A stretch of DNA of 64,000 nt from Anaerolineales bacterium (GTDB lineage Bacteria; Chloroflexota; Anaerolineae; Anaerolineales; Villigracilaceae), in the NCBI GenBank assembly GCA_019187665.1, contig JABARH010000014.1, forward strand, positions 62,001 through 126,000, written 5' to 3'. How positions within the stretch are numbered: position 1 is the first letter of the stretch; every line of letters begins with the position of its first letter. Below the pieces are notes generated by a model. That model was not told the DNA's origin, did not search any database, and saw only the letters and a program-made list of their open reading frames with translations. Shown piece after piece: positions 52,762 to 61,142 of this stretch. Position numbers and translations under genes: made by a program.

Positions 52762-53391
52762 CTATTCACAACGGAAGCGGTTGAGCGCGTCCTGCAAAAG
52801 GCCCTCGGCAGTGTCTGGCTGGGGGGTGTAAATCTTCCACGCGAAGGCGCGGTCACCGCAGACCCAGCCTGCAATGAGACCGTGCGGGAGCAGGGGGGAT
52901 GCGGTGGATTGAATGGGGTGAAGCAAAACGTTGATGTTGTTGATCAATTTTAAATTAAAACTGGCGGCTGAGGCATCGGCGCCGGGCTCAAGGCTGAGAT
53001 CCATCAAAAATTGCGGATCCGAAACGCCGGGCGCGTATTGCCAGATCAACTGGATGAAAAGATTCGGGTTGAATGCGGCGAGCAGCCCTTGTGAATAACT
53101 ACTCGGCGCGGCCGGATTCTGTTGCGCGCTGACGTCGAAAAACGCCAGGTCTGCCGGGTGGCCGATGCAAAAATTGTATTCGCAAAACAACCCGTTCAAC
53201 GTGAACGGAGTGGGGGATGGGCGGGGCGTGAACGTAGGGTGGGGTGTGACCGACGGGATGGCGGCAAGGGTCGCGGCTACAGCCTGACGGATGGCCGCGT
53301 TTGGGTCTGGCGCGGAAGGCCGGGGGCCGCACGCAGCCAGCAATGGAATGAGCAGGCTCAGGCTCCAGGAGAGAAGCGGGCGTGGTTTCAT
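52762..53391 (-). CDS. Predicted lipoprotein
   Basis: 209-aa protein with a lipoprotein signal (LLSWSLSLLIPLLAACG, lipobox LAAC), a short Pro/Thr-rich linker (TPHPTFTPRPSPTPF) and a globular domain with FCEYNFCIGHPADLAFFDVSAQQN and ending WKIYTPQPDTAEGLLQDALNRFRCE. Two cysteine pairs could form disulphides outside the cell. No known family. It shares its upstream region with divergent nirS; start codon at 53391. Confidence 0.7.
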   Translation of the reverse strand: MKPRPLLSWSLSLLIPLLAACGPRPSAPDPNAAIRQAVAATLAAIPSVTPHPTFTPRPSPTPFTLNGLFCEYNFCIGHPADLAFFDVSAQQNPAAPSSYSQGLLAAFNPNLFIQLIWQYAPGVSDPQFLMDLSLEPGADASAASFNLKLINNINVLLHPIQSTASPLLPHGLIAGWVCGDRAFAWKIYTPQPDTAEGLLQDALNRFRCE

Positions 53392-53464
53392 CGCCTGTGA
53401 GTATACGTCAGTCCAGGCCGTCCGGCAATGAATCCCCAATTTCCACTTTTAATCAGACCAATTT

Positions 53465-53480
53465 TGTGACCTTTGTTACA
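53465..53480 (+). promoter_or_regulatory. Candidate CRP/FNR-type activator site of nirS
   Basis: TGTGA-CCTTTG-TTACA, close to the consensus TGTGA-N6-TCACA. A GATAAT at 53502-53507 puts the transcription start near 53514, so the site would centre at -41.5, the classic position for a class II activator. No good -35 is present. Confidence 0.6.
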
Positions 53481-53537
53481 GTCAATTGTGAGGGTCTGCA
53501 CGATAATGTGCGGCACATCACAAATAAGGAGAAACGA

Positions 53538-55577
53538 ATGTTGAAGAAAATGTTTGTCTGGCTGGGGCTGGCGTTGGTGATAGTTGCCCTGGTTGTTTCC
53601 GGCTGCGCTCCGTCCGAAGAGGCGGGGAAGCCCGAGGAAGTCACGCTCGAGCCGCAGGCTGTGACCGACGCGTTCGTTAAGGGTGGATGCGGCGCGTGTC
53701 ATGCCATTCCCGGCATCCCTGGCGCGATCGGCGCGATCGGCCCGGACCTTTCGCAGATCGGCGAGATGGCTGAGATGCACATCGCAGATGGAACCTACAC
53801 CGGAAGCGCGAAGACGGCTGAGGAGTATTTGTACGAAGCGATTGTCGAGCCGGATGCCTTCATTGCGCCGGATTGCCCGTCTGGCGTCTGCCAGAAGGGT
53901 CTGATGCCCGCGGCGTTGAGTGAGACGCTTTCCTCCACGGAGATCGGTTTGATCGTTGGCTATCTTGATACACTGCCCGGCGGCGAATCGTTGATGGCTG
54001 GGACGGACATTACGGTGGACACCAGCCGCGCCGACGTGGACCTCTCCGATGAGGATTTTGCCTGGGCAAAGCAAACCTTCTTCGAACGTTGCGCGGGTTG
54101 TCATGGAACGTTACGCAAGGGCGCGACCGGCCCGGCCCTGACCCCCGACCTGACTCTCGAAAAGGGAACGCTGGCGCTGGCCTCGATCATTTATAACGGC
54201 ACGCCCAAGGGCATGCCCGACTGGGGGAAGCAGGGATTCTTTTCGCAGGAACAAACCGAGATCATGGCGAAGTATCTGCAAAACGAACCGCCCGCGCCGC
54301 CTGAACTTTCACTCAGCCAGATGAAGGAATCGTGGAAGGTATTTGTCGAGCCGGAAGATCGCCCGACGGAACCACAGACCGAGCGTAACTGGGAAAATTA
54401 TTTCTCGGTCACGCTGCGGGACGCGGGACAGGTGGCGATCATTGACGGCGACACCCACGAGATCGTCGCCAGGGTGGATACGGGATACGCGGTGCATATC
54501 TCGCGCATGTCCGCGACCGGCCGGTACGTCTACGTGATCGGCCGCGACGGCAAGCTGGCGCTGGTGGATCTGTGGATGGAGATTCCCGCGAAGGTGGCCG
54601 AAGTGCAAACCTGCTACGACGCGCGTTCGGTGGAGGTGAGCAAGTACAACGGCGAACTGGGCGACTTCACGGATAAGTATGCGGTCGTTGGCTGCTACTG
54701 GCCGCCGCATTTCTCCATTCTCGATGGGCAGACGCTCGAACCGATCAATGTGGTCGGGGTGCGCGGCTACACTTCCACGACGCACGAATATGTGGACGAC
54801 CCGCGCGTGGCGAGCATCATCGCATCACCTTACAAACCGGAATGGATCGTCAATGTGAAGGAGACCGGCCAGATCTGGCTGGTGAACTACACTGATCCCA
54901 TGAGCCCCATCATCAAGCAGATCGGCGCAGCGCTCTACCTGCACGACGGGGGCTGGGATTCCACGAAGCGTTACTTCCTTGTGGCGGCGAATCAGTCCAA
55001 CAAGATCGTGGTGGTGGATTCGGAGACCGAGTCTTTGGTCGCGATGGTGGATACGCCTGAGGTTCCGCATCCGGGCCGCGGCGCGAACTGGATTGACCCC
55101 GAATTCGGCCCGGTCTGGAGCACACCCCACTTGAGCGCCCCGTCGCTGATCGCCATCGGCACCGACCCGGAAGGGAATCCGGACAGCGCGTGGAAGGTGG
55201 TCCGCAATATCGAACTGCCTGGCGCAGGGAGTCTCTTCGTCAAGACGCATCCCAACAGCAAATGGATCTGGGTGGACTTCACGCTCAACTCGGATGAGAA
55301 ATTGCAGCGAACGGTGTGCGTGATCGCCAAATCCGATCCGACGAAAGTCCACAAGTGCTGGGAAGTGGCCGATTATGGGCGTGCGGTTCACTTTGAATAC
55401 AACATGGATGGGACGCAGGTCTGGGTGAGCGTGTGGGGCGACGCCTCCAAGCCTGGCGAGACCGGCGAGATTGTGATCTACGATGACGTGACGCTGGAGG
55501 AACTCTTCCGCATCCCCGACCTGATCACCCCAACCGGCAAGTTCAACGTGTATAACACCGTGCACGAGGTTTACTAG
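53538..55577 (+). CDS. nirS: Cytochrome cd1 nitrite reductase with extra c-type domain
   Basis: Reduces nitrite to nitric oxide in denitrification, in the periplasm-like space. The C-terminal eight-bladed d1 domain is clear: FSVTLRDAGQVAIIDGD, GYAVHISRMSATGRYVYVIGRDG, ASIIASPYKPEWIVNVKETG, LHDGGWDSTKRYF and the final TPTGKFNVYNTVHEVY. Of two CXXCH haem-c motifs, C51GACH and C185AGCH, the second is in the usual position; the first lies in an extra N-terminal cytochrome domain. A lipobox (VVSGC) at about 23-27 suggests membrane anchoring. At 679 aa it is about 100 aa longer than typical NirS. No nirF/nirN or haem d1 synthesis genes are in the window. SD AAGGAGA precedes ATG 53538. Confidence 0.93.
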   Translation: MLKKMFVWLGLALVIVALVVSGCAPSEEAGKPEEVTLEPQAVTDAFVKGGCGACHAIPGIPGAIGAIGPDLSQIGEMAEMHIADGTYTGSAKTAEEYLYEAIVEPDAFIAPDCPSGVCQKGLMPAALSETLSSTEIGLIVGYLDTLPGGESLMAGTDITVDTSRADVDLSDEDFAWAKQTFFERCAGCHGTLRKGATGPALTPDLTLEKGTLALASIIYNGTPKGMPDWGKQGFFSQEQTEIMAKYLQNEPPAPPELSLSQMKESWKVFVEPEDRPTEPQTERNWENYFSVTLRDAGQVAIIDGDTHEIVARVDTGYAVHISRMSATGRYVYVIGRDGKLALVDLWMEIPAKVAEVQTCYDARSVEVSKYNGELGDFTDKYAVVGCYWPPHFSILDGQTLEPINVVGVRGYTSTTHEYVDDPRVASIIASPYKPEWIVNVKETGQIWLVNYTDPMSPIIKQIGAALYLHDGGWDSTKRYFLVAANQSNKIVVVDSETESLVAMVDTPEVPHPGRGANWIDPEFGPVWSTPHLSAPSLIAIGTDPEGNPDSAWKVVRNIELPGAGSLFVKTHPNSKWIWVDFTLNSDEKLQRTVCVIAKSDPTKVHKCWEVADYGRAVHFEYNMDGTQVWVSVWGDASKPGETGEIVIYDDVTLEELFRIPDLITPTGKFNVYNTVHEVY

Positions 55578-55583
55578 AATGAG

Positions 55584-55618
55584 AAAAACCAGGCTTCTTG
55601 TAGAGGCCTGGTTTTTTT
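55584..55618 (+). terminator. Intrinsic terminator of nirS
   Basis: CCAGGC and GCCTGG, flanked by A5 and a T7 run at 55612-55618. Confidence 0.92.
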
Positions 55619-55702
55619 ATGCGCGCCCGATATGCCGCGTGAAATCCTGCGCGGCATATTCTTTTTTTCCATTCTGCGCCCAAACCCTGGATGATTGTCA
55701 TA

Positions 55703-55761
55703 TTGACCTTCTCCGCGCGCTAATGTATATTTGGCCTATCCCATCCCCCCTGGGAGGGGTA
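55703..55761 (+). promoter_or_regulatory. csoR promoter and copper operator
   Basis: TTGACC (55703-55708), 17 bases, TATATT (55726-55731). Just downstream, at 55737-55761, TATCCCATCC-CCCCT-GGGAGGGGTA is an imperfect palindrome of the kind bound by CsoR, placed where repressor binding would block transcription. Confidence 0.75.
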
Positions 55762-55801
55762 AGAGAACGGCGGCACGCGCGTTCTTGAAAGTAGAGGCCC
55801 C

Positions 55802-56071
55802 ATGGAAAACGATACCACCCTCCGCCGACTGAAAACCATCGAAGGCCACCTGCGTGGCGTCATCCGCATGGTGGAAGAAGACTCGTATTGCATTGACGTG
55901 ATCCGCCAGATTCAGGCGGTGGATGCGGCGTTGAACAAGGTCAGCGCGCAGATTCTGGAGAATCACTTGAACTCATGCGTCATTACCGCCATCAAAGGAA
56001 ACAACGCGAAAGAACGCGAGAAGGTGCTGAAAGAAATCACCGAAGTATTCGAGATGTCTACGAAGGTGTAG
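55802..56071 (+). CDS. csoR: CsoR-type copper-sensing repressor
   Basis: Tetrameric helical repressor released from DNA by Cu(I). The 89-aa protein has the family order of ligands: Cys30, then His55 and Cys59 (SYCIDVI ... ENHLNSCV), and N-terminal LRRLKTIEGHLRGVIRMVEED. It sits before copZ-copA in the same direction, with a palindromic operator upstream, so it presumably controls the cluster and itself. No SD is obvious before ATG 55802. Its stop TAG lies a few bases before an 8-bp array. Confidence 0.92.
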   Translation: MENDTTLRRLKTIEGHLRGVIRMVEEDSYCIDVIRQIQAVDAALNKVSAQILENHLNSCVITAIKGNNAKEREKVLKEITEVFEMSTKV

Positions 56072-56078
56072 TAAGTAG

Positions 56079-56198
56079 GTAGACGCGTTGACACGTAGAC
56101 AAGTGGACAGGTAAACACGTAGACAGGTAAACACATAGACAAGTAGACAAGTAGACACGTAAACACGTAGACACGTAGACAAGTAGACAAGTAGAACT
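56079..56198 (+). repeat. 8-bp array between csoR and copZ, 15 units
   Basis: Fifteen 8-bp units (GTAGACGC, GTTGACAC, GTAGACAA, GTAAACAC and others), in phase from 56079, starting 7 bases after the csoR stop. Degenerate compared with other arrays. Ends just before the copZ ribosome site (AAAAGGAGAAAA). Confidence 0.9.
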
Positions 56199-56226
56199 AA
56201 CCCCAAACCCAAAAGGAGAAAATACC

Positions 56227-56445
56227 ATGACCATCGTCACCTATACCGTCCCCGCCATTTCGTGCGCGCATTGCACGCACACGATCGAAAGCGAAGTGGC
56301 TGAATTGCAAGGCGTCCAGTCTGTGAAGGCCGAGGTTGACAGCAAAAAAGTCACCATCGCTTTCGAGTCGCCCGCGGATGAAGGCAAGATCAAGGCATTG
56401 CTGGCCGAGATCAACTATCCTGCGGAGGGGTTGATCACTCTGTAA
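56227..56445 (+). CDS. copZ: Copper chaperone CopZ-like
   Basis: 72-aa heavy-metal-associated domain that carries Cu(I) to the ATPase. The metal motif is SCAHC (residues 12-16), with ferredoxin-like beta-alpha-beta fold sequence GVQSVKAEVDSKKVTIAFES. Preceded by a good ribosome site AAAAGGAG. It lies between two 8-bp arrays and just upstream of copA. Confidence 0.9.
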   Translation: MTIVTYTVPAISCAHCTHTIESEVAELQGVQSVKAEVDSKKVTIAFESPADEGKIKALLAEINYPAEGLITL

Positions 56446-56447
56446 AT

Positions 56448-56727
56448 GTAGACACGTGGGTATGTAGACACGTAGACACGTAGACACGTAGACACGTAGA
56501 CACGTAGATACGTAGACACGTAGACACGTAGATACGTAGACACGTAGACACGTAGACACGTAGACACGTAAACACGTAGACACGTAGGCATGTAGACACG
56601 TAGACACGTAGACACGTAGACACGTAAACACGTAGACACGTAGGCATGTAGACACGTAGACACGTAAACACGTAGACACGTAGACACGTAAACACGTAGA
56701 CACGTAAACACGTAGACACGTAAACAC
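56448..56727 (+). repeat. 35-unit 8-bp array between copZ and copA
   Basis: The longest array: 35 units in exact phase, mostly GTAGACAC with GTAAACAC and GTAGGCAT variants, starting two bases after the copZ stop. Confidence 0.97.
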
Positions 56728-56732
56728 GTCCC

Positions 56733-56788
56733 CTGTGTACTTGTGTACCTGTATACCTGTATACCTGTATACCTGCTCGCCTGATTAC
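56733..56788 (+). repeat. Second 8-mer series CTGTATAC before copA
   Basis: Seven 8-bp units (CTGTGTAC, TTGTGTAC, three CTGTATAC, CTGCTCGC, CTGATTAC), in phase and followed by CTCA and the copA ATG. CTGTATAC reversed reads GTATACAG, nearly GTAGACAG, so the series is an imperfect inverted copy of the array before it. Confidence 0.9.
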
Positions 56789-56792
56789 CTCA

Positions 56793-59348
56793 ATGGACAC
56801 AAAACAACTCACTCTCCCCATCACAGGCATGACCTGTGCCAACTGCGTCGCCACCGTTGAACGCAACCTCAAGAAGCTCGATGGCGTCAATTCAGCCGTT
56901 GTCAATCTGTCGTCCGAACGCGCCACTGTGGATTTTGATTCTGCAAAGCTGGGAATCACAGATTTCATTGCCCGCGTCAATCGCGCGGGATACGGCGTGG
57001 CGACTGGCGACGCCGAGATCATCATCAAGCGACTCTCCGATGACAACGATGCGCGGCGGCTTGAAAAGTCGCTTGCGAGTCTTGAAGGCGTGCTCGAAGC
57101 GCAAGTCAATTTTGCAAATGAAAAAGCGCGCGTGCGTTATGTGCCCACAGTAGTGAGTCAGTCTGAGATCCGCGCGGCAATTTCAAAGTCGGGGTTTGAG
57201 GCGGTGGAGTTGGGAGGCGAAGCGGAAGACGCCGAAGCCAAAGCCCGCGAACACGAGATCAACGAACAGCGCCGCCTACTCATCATCGGCCTGATCTTCA
57301 CGGTCCCGCTCTTCCTGTTCGCGATGACGCGCGACTTCAACCTGCTGCCCGACGCGTTCTACGCGATGTCTGCGATGGCAGGCATGACGCGCGCGCCCGC
57401 CGCGTGGACGAACTGGCTCATGCTCGCGCTGGCCGCGCCCGTGCAGTTCTATGTCGGCTGGCAGTATTACGTCGGCGCGTTCAAAGCCCTGCGCAACAAA
57501 TCCGCCAATATGGACGTGCTGATCGTGATGGGCTCCTCCGCCGCCTTCTTTTACTCGCTCCCGATCACATTCGGCTGGCTCGCGGGTCACGTCTATTTCG
57601 AGACGGCGGCGGTGATCATTACGCTCATCAAACTGGGGAAATTTTTGGAAGCGCGCGCAAAGGGACGCACCTCGGAAGCGATCAAAAAGTTGATGGGACT
57701 CCGCGCCAAGACCGCCCGCGTCATCCGCCCCGCTGCAAACGGCGGGGCAGGCGACGGGGAGGAGATTTCCGTTTCGATTGACGACGTGCGCGTCGGCGAC
57801 GTGGTCCTCGTCAAGCCAGGCGAAACGATTCCCGTGGACGGCGTGGTGATCGAAGGCAAGTCCAGCGTGGACGAGTCCATGCTGACGGGCGAGTCGCTTC
57901 CTGTTGAAAAGAAGCAAGGCGACGCGGTCATCGGCGCGACGCTCAACAAACTGGGACTGCTCAAATTCGAAGCGACCAAAGTTGGCAAAGAAACCGCCCT
58001 GGCACGGATCATCAAACTTGTGGAAGACGCGCAGGGAAGCAAGGCTCCGATTCAAAAACTCGCCGATCAAGTCTCGGCGGTGTTTGTCCCCATTGTCGTC
58101 GTCATCGCCCTGCTGACGTTCGCGGTTTGGTATTTCCTCGTTCCCCAGTTTGCCAATTACCAATTTACCGACTCGACTTTCACCACTGCGTTAATTAACA
58201 TGGTCGCGGTGCTGGTGATCGCCTGTCCGTGCGCGATGGGACTCGCCACCCCAACGGCCGTCATGGTCGGCACAGGCAAGGGCGCGGAGATCGGTGTCCT
58301 CTTCCGCAACAGCGAAGCGCTCGAACGCGCGGGCAAGGTCAATGTGGTGGTTCTCGACAAAACGGGGACGATCACGAAGGGTCAACCCGCAGTAACAGAT
58401 ATCGTTACTCGGGATTCGATACTCGATGACAGTAAGTCGAATAACGAATATCGAATATCGTCCGACGAACTCCTCCGCCTTGCCGCGTCAGTTGAAAAAG
58501 GCAGCGAACATCCGCTTGGCGAGGCGATCTGGGCGGAGGCGACTGCTCGGGGGTTGGGTTTGGGCGAAGCGGCTGGGTTTGCGGCAGAGGCTGGGCATGG
58601 CGTGCAGGCTGAAGTGGAGGGAAGAAGCGTTGCCGTTGGCAATCTCCGCATGATGAACGCGCGGAACTATCCCTTGAATGGACTCGAATCCGAAGTCTCT
58701 CGTTTGCAATCGGAGGCGAAGACTGCGATGCTTGTCGCGGTTGACGGACAAGTCGCTGGCGTGATCGCGGTGGCGGATACGCTGAAAGAAAATTCAAAAG
58801 ACGCGATTGATGATCTTCATCGCATGGGTTTGAAAGTTGCCATGATCACAGGCGATAACCAAAAAACCGCCGAAGCGATTGCCAAACAAGTTGGCATTGA
58901 TGAAGTGCTGGCTGAGGTTTTACCTGAAGGAAAATCATCTGAAGTGAAAAAATTACAGTCGCAAGTCAAAGGTCGAAAGTCGTCCGACCTTCGACATTCG
59001 ACTTTCGACGTGATCGCAATGGTTGGCGACGGCATCAACGACGCCCCCGCGCTCGCGCAAGCCGATGTTGGAATTGCCATCGGCACAGGAACGGATGTCG
59101 CCATCGCCGCCGCGCCTGTCACATTGATGAGCGGCGACCTGCGCGGCGTGGCGCGCGCCATCTCGCTTTCGCGCAAGACGCTCTCGACGATCAAACAAAA
59201 TTTGTTCTGGGCGTTCTTCTACAACGTGATCCTGATCCCCGCCGCCGCGCTCGGTTGGTTGAATCCCATGCTTGCGGCAGGCGCGATGGCGTTTAGCAGC
59301 GTCTTTGTGGTGAGCAATAGCTTAAGGCTGCGCCGCGTAAGTTTGTAG
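56793..59348 (+). CDS. copA: Copper-exporting P-type ATPase
   Basis: PIB-type ATPase that exports Cu(I) from the cytoplasm. 851 aa with an N-terminal metal-binding domain (MTCANCV), a second degenerate one, membrane helices, the CPCAMG motif ([12 protein letters not shown]), phosphorylation site DKTGTIT, HPLGEAI and hinge MVGDGIND. The start is ATG 56793, next to the repeats with no Shine-Dalgarno sequence. Two in-frame insertions occur: [18 protein letters not shown] near residue 540 and [14 protein letters not shown] near residue 726, both encoded by repeat-like DNA and placed in the nucleotide-binding domain. The stop TAG is within a repeat unit. N-terminal domain duplicates follow family architecture. 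Confidence 0.93.
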   Translation: MDTKQLTLPITGMTCANCVATVERNLKKLDGVNSAVVNLSSERATVDFDSAKLGITDFIARVNRAGYGVATGDAEIIIKRLSDDNDARRLEKSLASLEGVLEAQVNFANEKARVRYVPTVVSQSEIRAAISKSGFEAVELGGEAEDAEAKAREHEINEQRRLLIIGLIFTVPLFLFAMTRDFNLLPDAFYAMSAMAGMTRAPAAWTNWLMLALAAPVQFYVGWQYYVGAFKALRNKSANMDVLIVMGSSAAFFYSLPITFGWLAGHVYFETAAVIITLIKLGKFLEARAKGRTSEAIKKLMGLRAKTARVIRPAANGGAGDGEEISVSIDDVRVGDVVLVKPGETIPVDGVVIEGKSSVDESMLTGESLPVEKKQGDAVIGATLNKLGLLKFEATKVGKETALARIIKLVEDAQGSKAPIQKLADQVSAVFVPIVVVIALLTFAVWYFLVPQFANYQFTDSTFTTALINMVAVLVIACPCAMGLATPTAVMVGTGKGAEIGVLFRNSEALERAGKVNVVVLDKTGTITKGQPAVTDIVTRDSILDDSKSNNEYRISSDELLRLAASVEKGSEHPLGEAIWAEATARGLGLGEAAGFAAEAGHGVQAEVEGRSVAVGNLRMMNARNYPLNGLESEVSRLQSEAKTAMLVAVDGQVAGVIAVADTLKENSKDAIDDLHRMGLKVAMITGDNQKTAEAIAKQVGIDEVLAEVLPEGKSSEVKKLQSQVKGRKSSDLRHSTFDVIAMVGDGINDAPALAQADVGIAIGTGTDVAIAAAPVTLMSGDLRGVARAISLSRKTLSTIKQNLFWAFFYNVILIPAAALGWLNPMLAAGAMAFSSVFVVSNSLRLRRVSL
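58408..58467. repeat. In-frame TCGAATA repeat within copA
   Basis: GGATTCGATACTCGATGACA then GTCGAATAACGAATATCGAA TATCG. Words like ATTCGATA match the uvrA insert. It encodes about 18-20 residues between the phosphorylation motif and [11 protein letters not shown]. Confidence 0.7.
58972..59009. repeat. In-frame palindrome within copA
   Basis: GTCGAAAGTCG (58972-58982) and CGACTTTCGAC (58999-59009), a perfect 11-bp stem, placed just before the MVGDGIND hinge. Related to the palindromes in argS and at 63249. Confidence 0.85.
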
Positions 59349-59470
59349 ACACGTAGACACGTAGACACGTAGACAGGTAGACAGGTAGACACGTAGATAG
59401 GTAGACACGTAGACAGGTAAACACGTAGACACGTAGACACGTAGACACGTAGACGCATCACCTGTATACC
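59345..59470 (+). repeat. 14-unit array plus CTGTATAC between copA and the TauE gene
   Basis: GTAGACAC units in phase from 59345; the TAG of the first (59346-59348) is the copA stop. The array ends with GTAGACGC at 59449, then one CTGTATAC (59462-59469) of the inverted series. Confidence 0.95.
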
Positions 59471-59487
59471 TGCCCCCCAGAGACCCC

Positions 59488-60687
59488 ATGACCAAACAAC
59501 AAAATCCATTCAGCGATCCCGTCGTTCTCGTCACGCTTGGCGTGGTGTTGGTGGCGGTTGCCTTTGCCCTGCTCATTTTCCAGCCCAGCGGCGCGCAGAC
59601 GATCGCTCCCGCTTCGGGCGCGTGGGCGCAGATCGTCGTCGCCTTCGTCACTGGCCTCACCACAGGCGGTTTGAGTTGCCTCGCGGTGCAGGGAGGCTTG
59701 CTGGCTTCCTCGCTGGCGCATCAGATCGAACAGGATTTTCTCGCGCACGCGCCGAAGACCCATCCGAAAAAACACGCGAAGAAAATCGAATCCGTCCCCG
59801 CGCCGCATGCCAACTCCGCGCTGCCCATCTTTCTGTTTCTGGTCGCGAAAGTTGCGGCATACACATTGCTCGGCGCGCTGCTTGGCTGGCTCGGTTCCTT
59901 CCTCAGCCTCAGTCCCATGACCCGCGCGTTTCTGATGATCGCCATCGGAATTTTCATGATCGGCAACGCGCTGCGCATGTTCAACGTGCATCCGATCTTT
60001 CGCTACTTCTCCATCGAGCCGCCCAAATTCATCACGCGCTACATCCGCCGCACCGCCAAAGGCGCCGACACCTTCACGCCCCTCTTCCTCGGCGCGCTGA
60101 CTGTCTTCATTCCCTGCGGCGTGACGCAAGCCATGATGGCCACCGCCCTCGGCACAGGCAGCGCGCTCATGGGCGCGGCGCTGATGCTCGCCTTCACGCT
60201 CGGCACGAGTCCCGTCTTCTTCGCTCTCGCCTGGTTGACGACGACCCTCGGCGCGAAACTCGAAAAATTTTTCATGCGATTCGTCGCCGCCGTCGTTTTG
60301 ATCTTCGGATTCGTGACGCTCGACTCGGGACTCAACCTGATCGGTTCGCCTCTCTCGCTTCAAAACCTGACGCGCGCGTGGTTCGCCCCATCCAGCGCTT
60401 CCGCCCCCGCGCTCGACGCGGACGGCTCGCTGACGGTCAACGTGCAAAACCAGGGATACTTCCCGCGCACGCTGCGCGCCGCCGCCGACACCGCCTTCAC
60501 GCTCGATCTTGTCACCAATGAAACGTATTCCTGCGCGCGCGACTTTGTCATCCCCAGCCTGAACTTCTACCAACTCCTGCCCGCCAGCGGAACGGTCCAG
60601 GTGAACATCCCTCCCCAGCCCGCAGGGACAAAACTCTTCTTCACCTGCTCGATGGGCATGTACACAGGCCAGATCGTATTCGAGTAA
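59488..60687 (+). CDS. TauE/SafE-DsbD-like membrane protein with C-terminal cupredoxin domain
   Basis: 399-aa protein with about six to seven membrane helices of the TauE/DsbD-like fold (GLTTGGLSCLAVQGGLLASS, ALTVFIPCGVTQAMMATALG) and an extracellular C-terminal cupredoxin domain (about 305-399: LTVNVQNQGYFPRTLRAAAD, and copper-ligand-like CSMGMYTGQIVFE with Cys and Met). It belongs to the copper cluster and probably moves copper across or binds it outside the membrane; the precise role is inference. A His-rich loop (HPKKHAKK) lies between helices. Confidence 0.8.
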   Translation: MTKQQNPFSDPVVLVTLGVVLVAVAFALLIFQPSGAQTIAPASGAWAQIVVAFVTGLTTGGLSCLAVQGGLLASSLAHQIEQDFLAHAPKTHPKKHAKKIESVPAPHANSALPIFLFLVAKVAAYTLLGALLGWLGSFLSLSPMTRAFLMIAIGIFMIGNALRMFNVHPIFRYFSIEPPKFITRYIRRTAKGADTFTPLFLGALTVFIPCGVTQAMMATALGTGSALMGAALMLAFTLGTSPVFFALAWLTTTLGAKLEKFFMRFVAAVVLIFGFVTLDSGLNLIGSPLSLQNLTRAWFAPSSASAPALDADGSLTVNVQNQGYFPRTLRAAADTAFTLDLVTNETYSCARDFVIPSLNFYQLLPASGTVQVNIPPQPAGTKLFFTCSMGMYTGQIVFE

Positions 60688-60697
60688 ACTAAACGTA

Positions 60698-60781
60698 CAG
60701 AACTTACGCAAAATCTTGCGTAGGGCGCGTTCTCTAACGCGCCTGCTGGCGTTAGAGAACGCCAATTATGCGTAAGTCCTG
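60698..60781. mobile_element. 84-bp MITE-like element
   Basis: Ends CAGAACTTACGCA (60698-60710) and TGCGTAAGTCCTG (60769-60781) pair with one mismatch. An inner perfect 14-bp stem GCGTTCTCTAACGC/GCGTTAGAGAACGC (60727-60740, 60749-60762). Same ends as the copy at 15535-15575. No coding content. Confidence 0.8.
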
Positions 60782-60860
60782 ACGTAGAAAACGTCCCCGC
60801 GCCATCCAGTCACAACACAGGCGACGCTCTCCAGCGTCGGACTGATAAGTTGGAGACCCC

Positions 60861-61073
60861 ATGATCAAACAAACCTTCCGCGTCGCAGATATGTCCTGCT
60901 CAAACTGCGCCATGAAACTGGAGAGTCTCGAAGATTCCCTCGACGGCGTCAAAGAGATCAACGCCAGCTATCACAAGCTAAGCATGACTGTTGAGTACGA
61001 CGAGACCCGTCTCACCGCCGCGCAGATCGTGGAGGCCGTCAAACGCAAGGGCTACACTGCCGTCCCCGCGTAA
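60861..61073 (+). CDS. Second CopZ-like heavy-metal chaperone
   Basis: 70-aa heavy-metal-associated domain with metal motif MSCSNC (residues 10-15), DGVKEINASYHKLSMTVEYDE. It differs clearly from the first CopZ (56227), so it is a paralogue rather than a copy. It closes the copper cluster; SD GGAGA precedes ATG 60861 and a terminator follows. Confidence 0.87.
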   Translation: MIKQTFRVADMSCSNCAMKLESLEDSLDGVKEINASYHKLSMTVEYDETRLTAAQIVEAVKRKGYTAVPA

Positions 61074-61085
61074 GCAACGCGGAGC

Positions 61086-61121
61086 AGGCTCCCCGTTCAG
61101 AAAGAAGCGGGGGGTTTTTCC
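61086..61121 (+). terminator. Terminator of the copper cluster
   Basis: CCCCG and CGGGG around a 12-base loop, followed by GG and a short T5 run. Confidence 0.6.
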
Positions 61122-61142
61122 GCCATCGGTTATACTCGTCGC

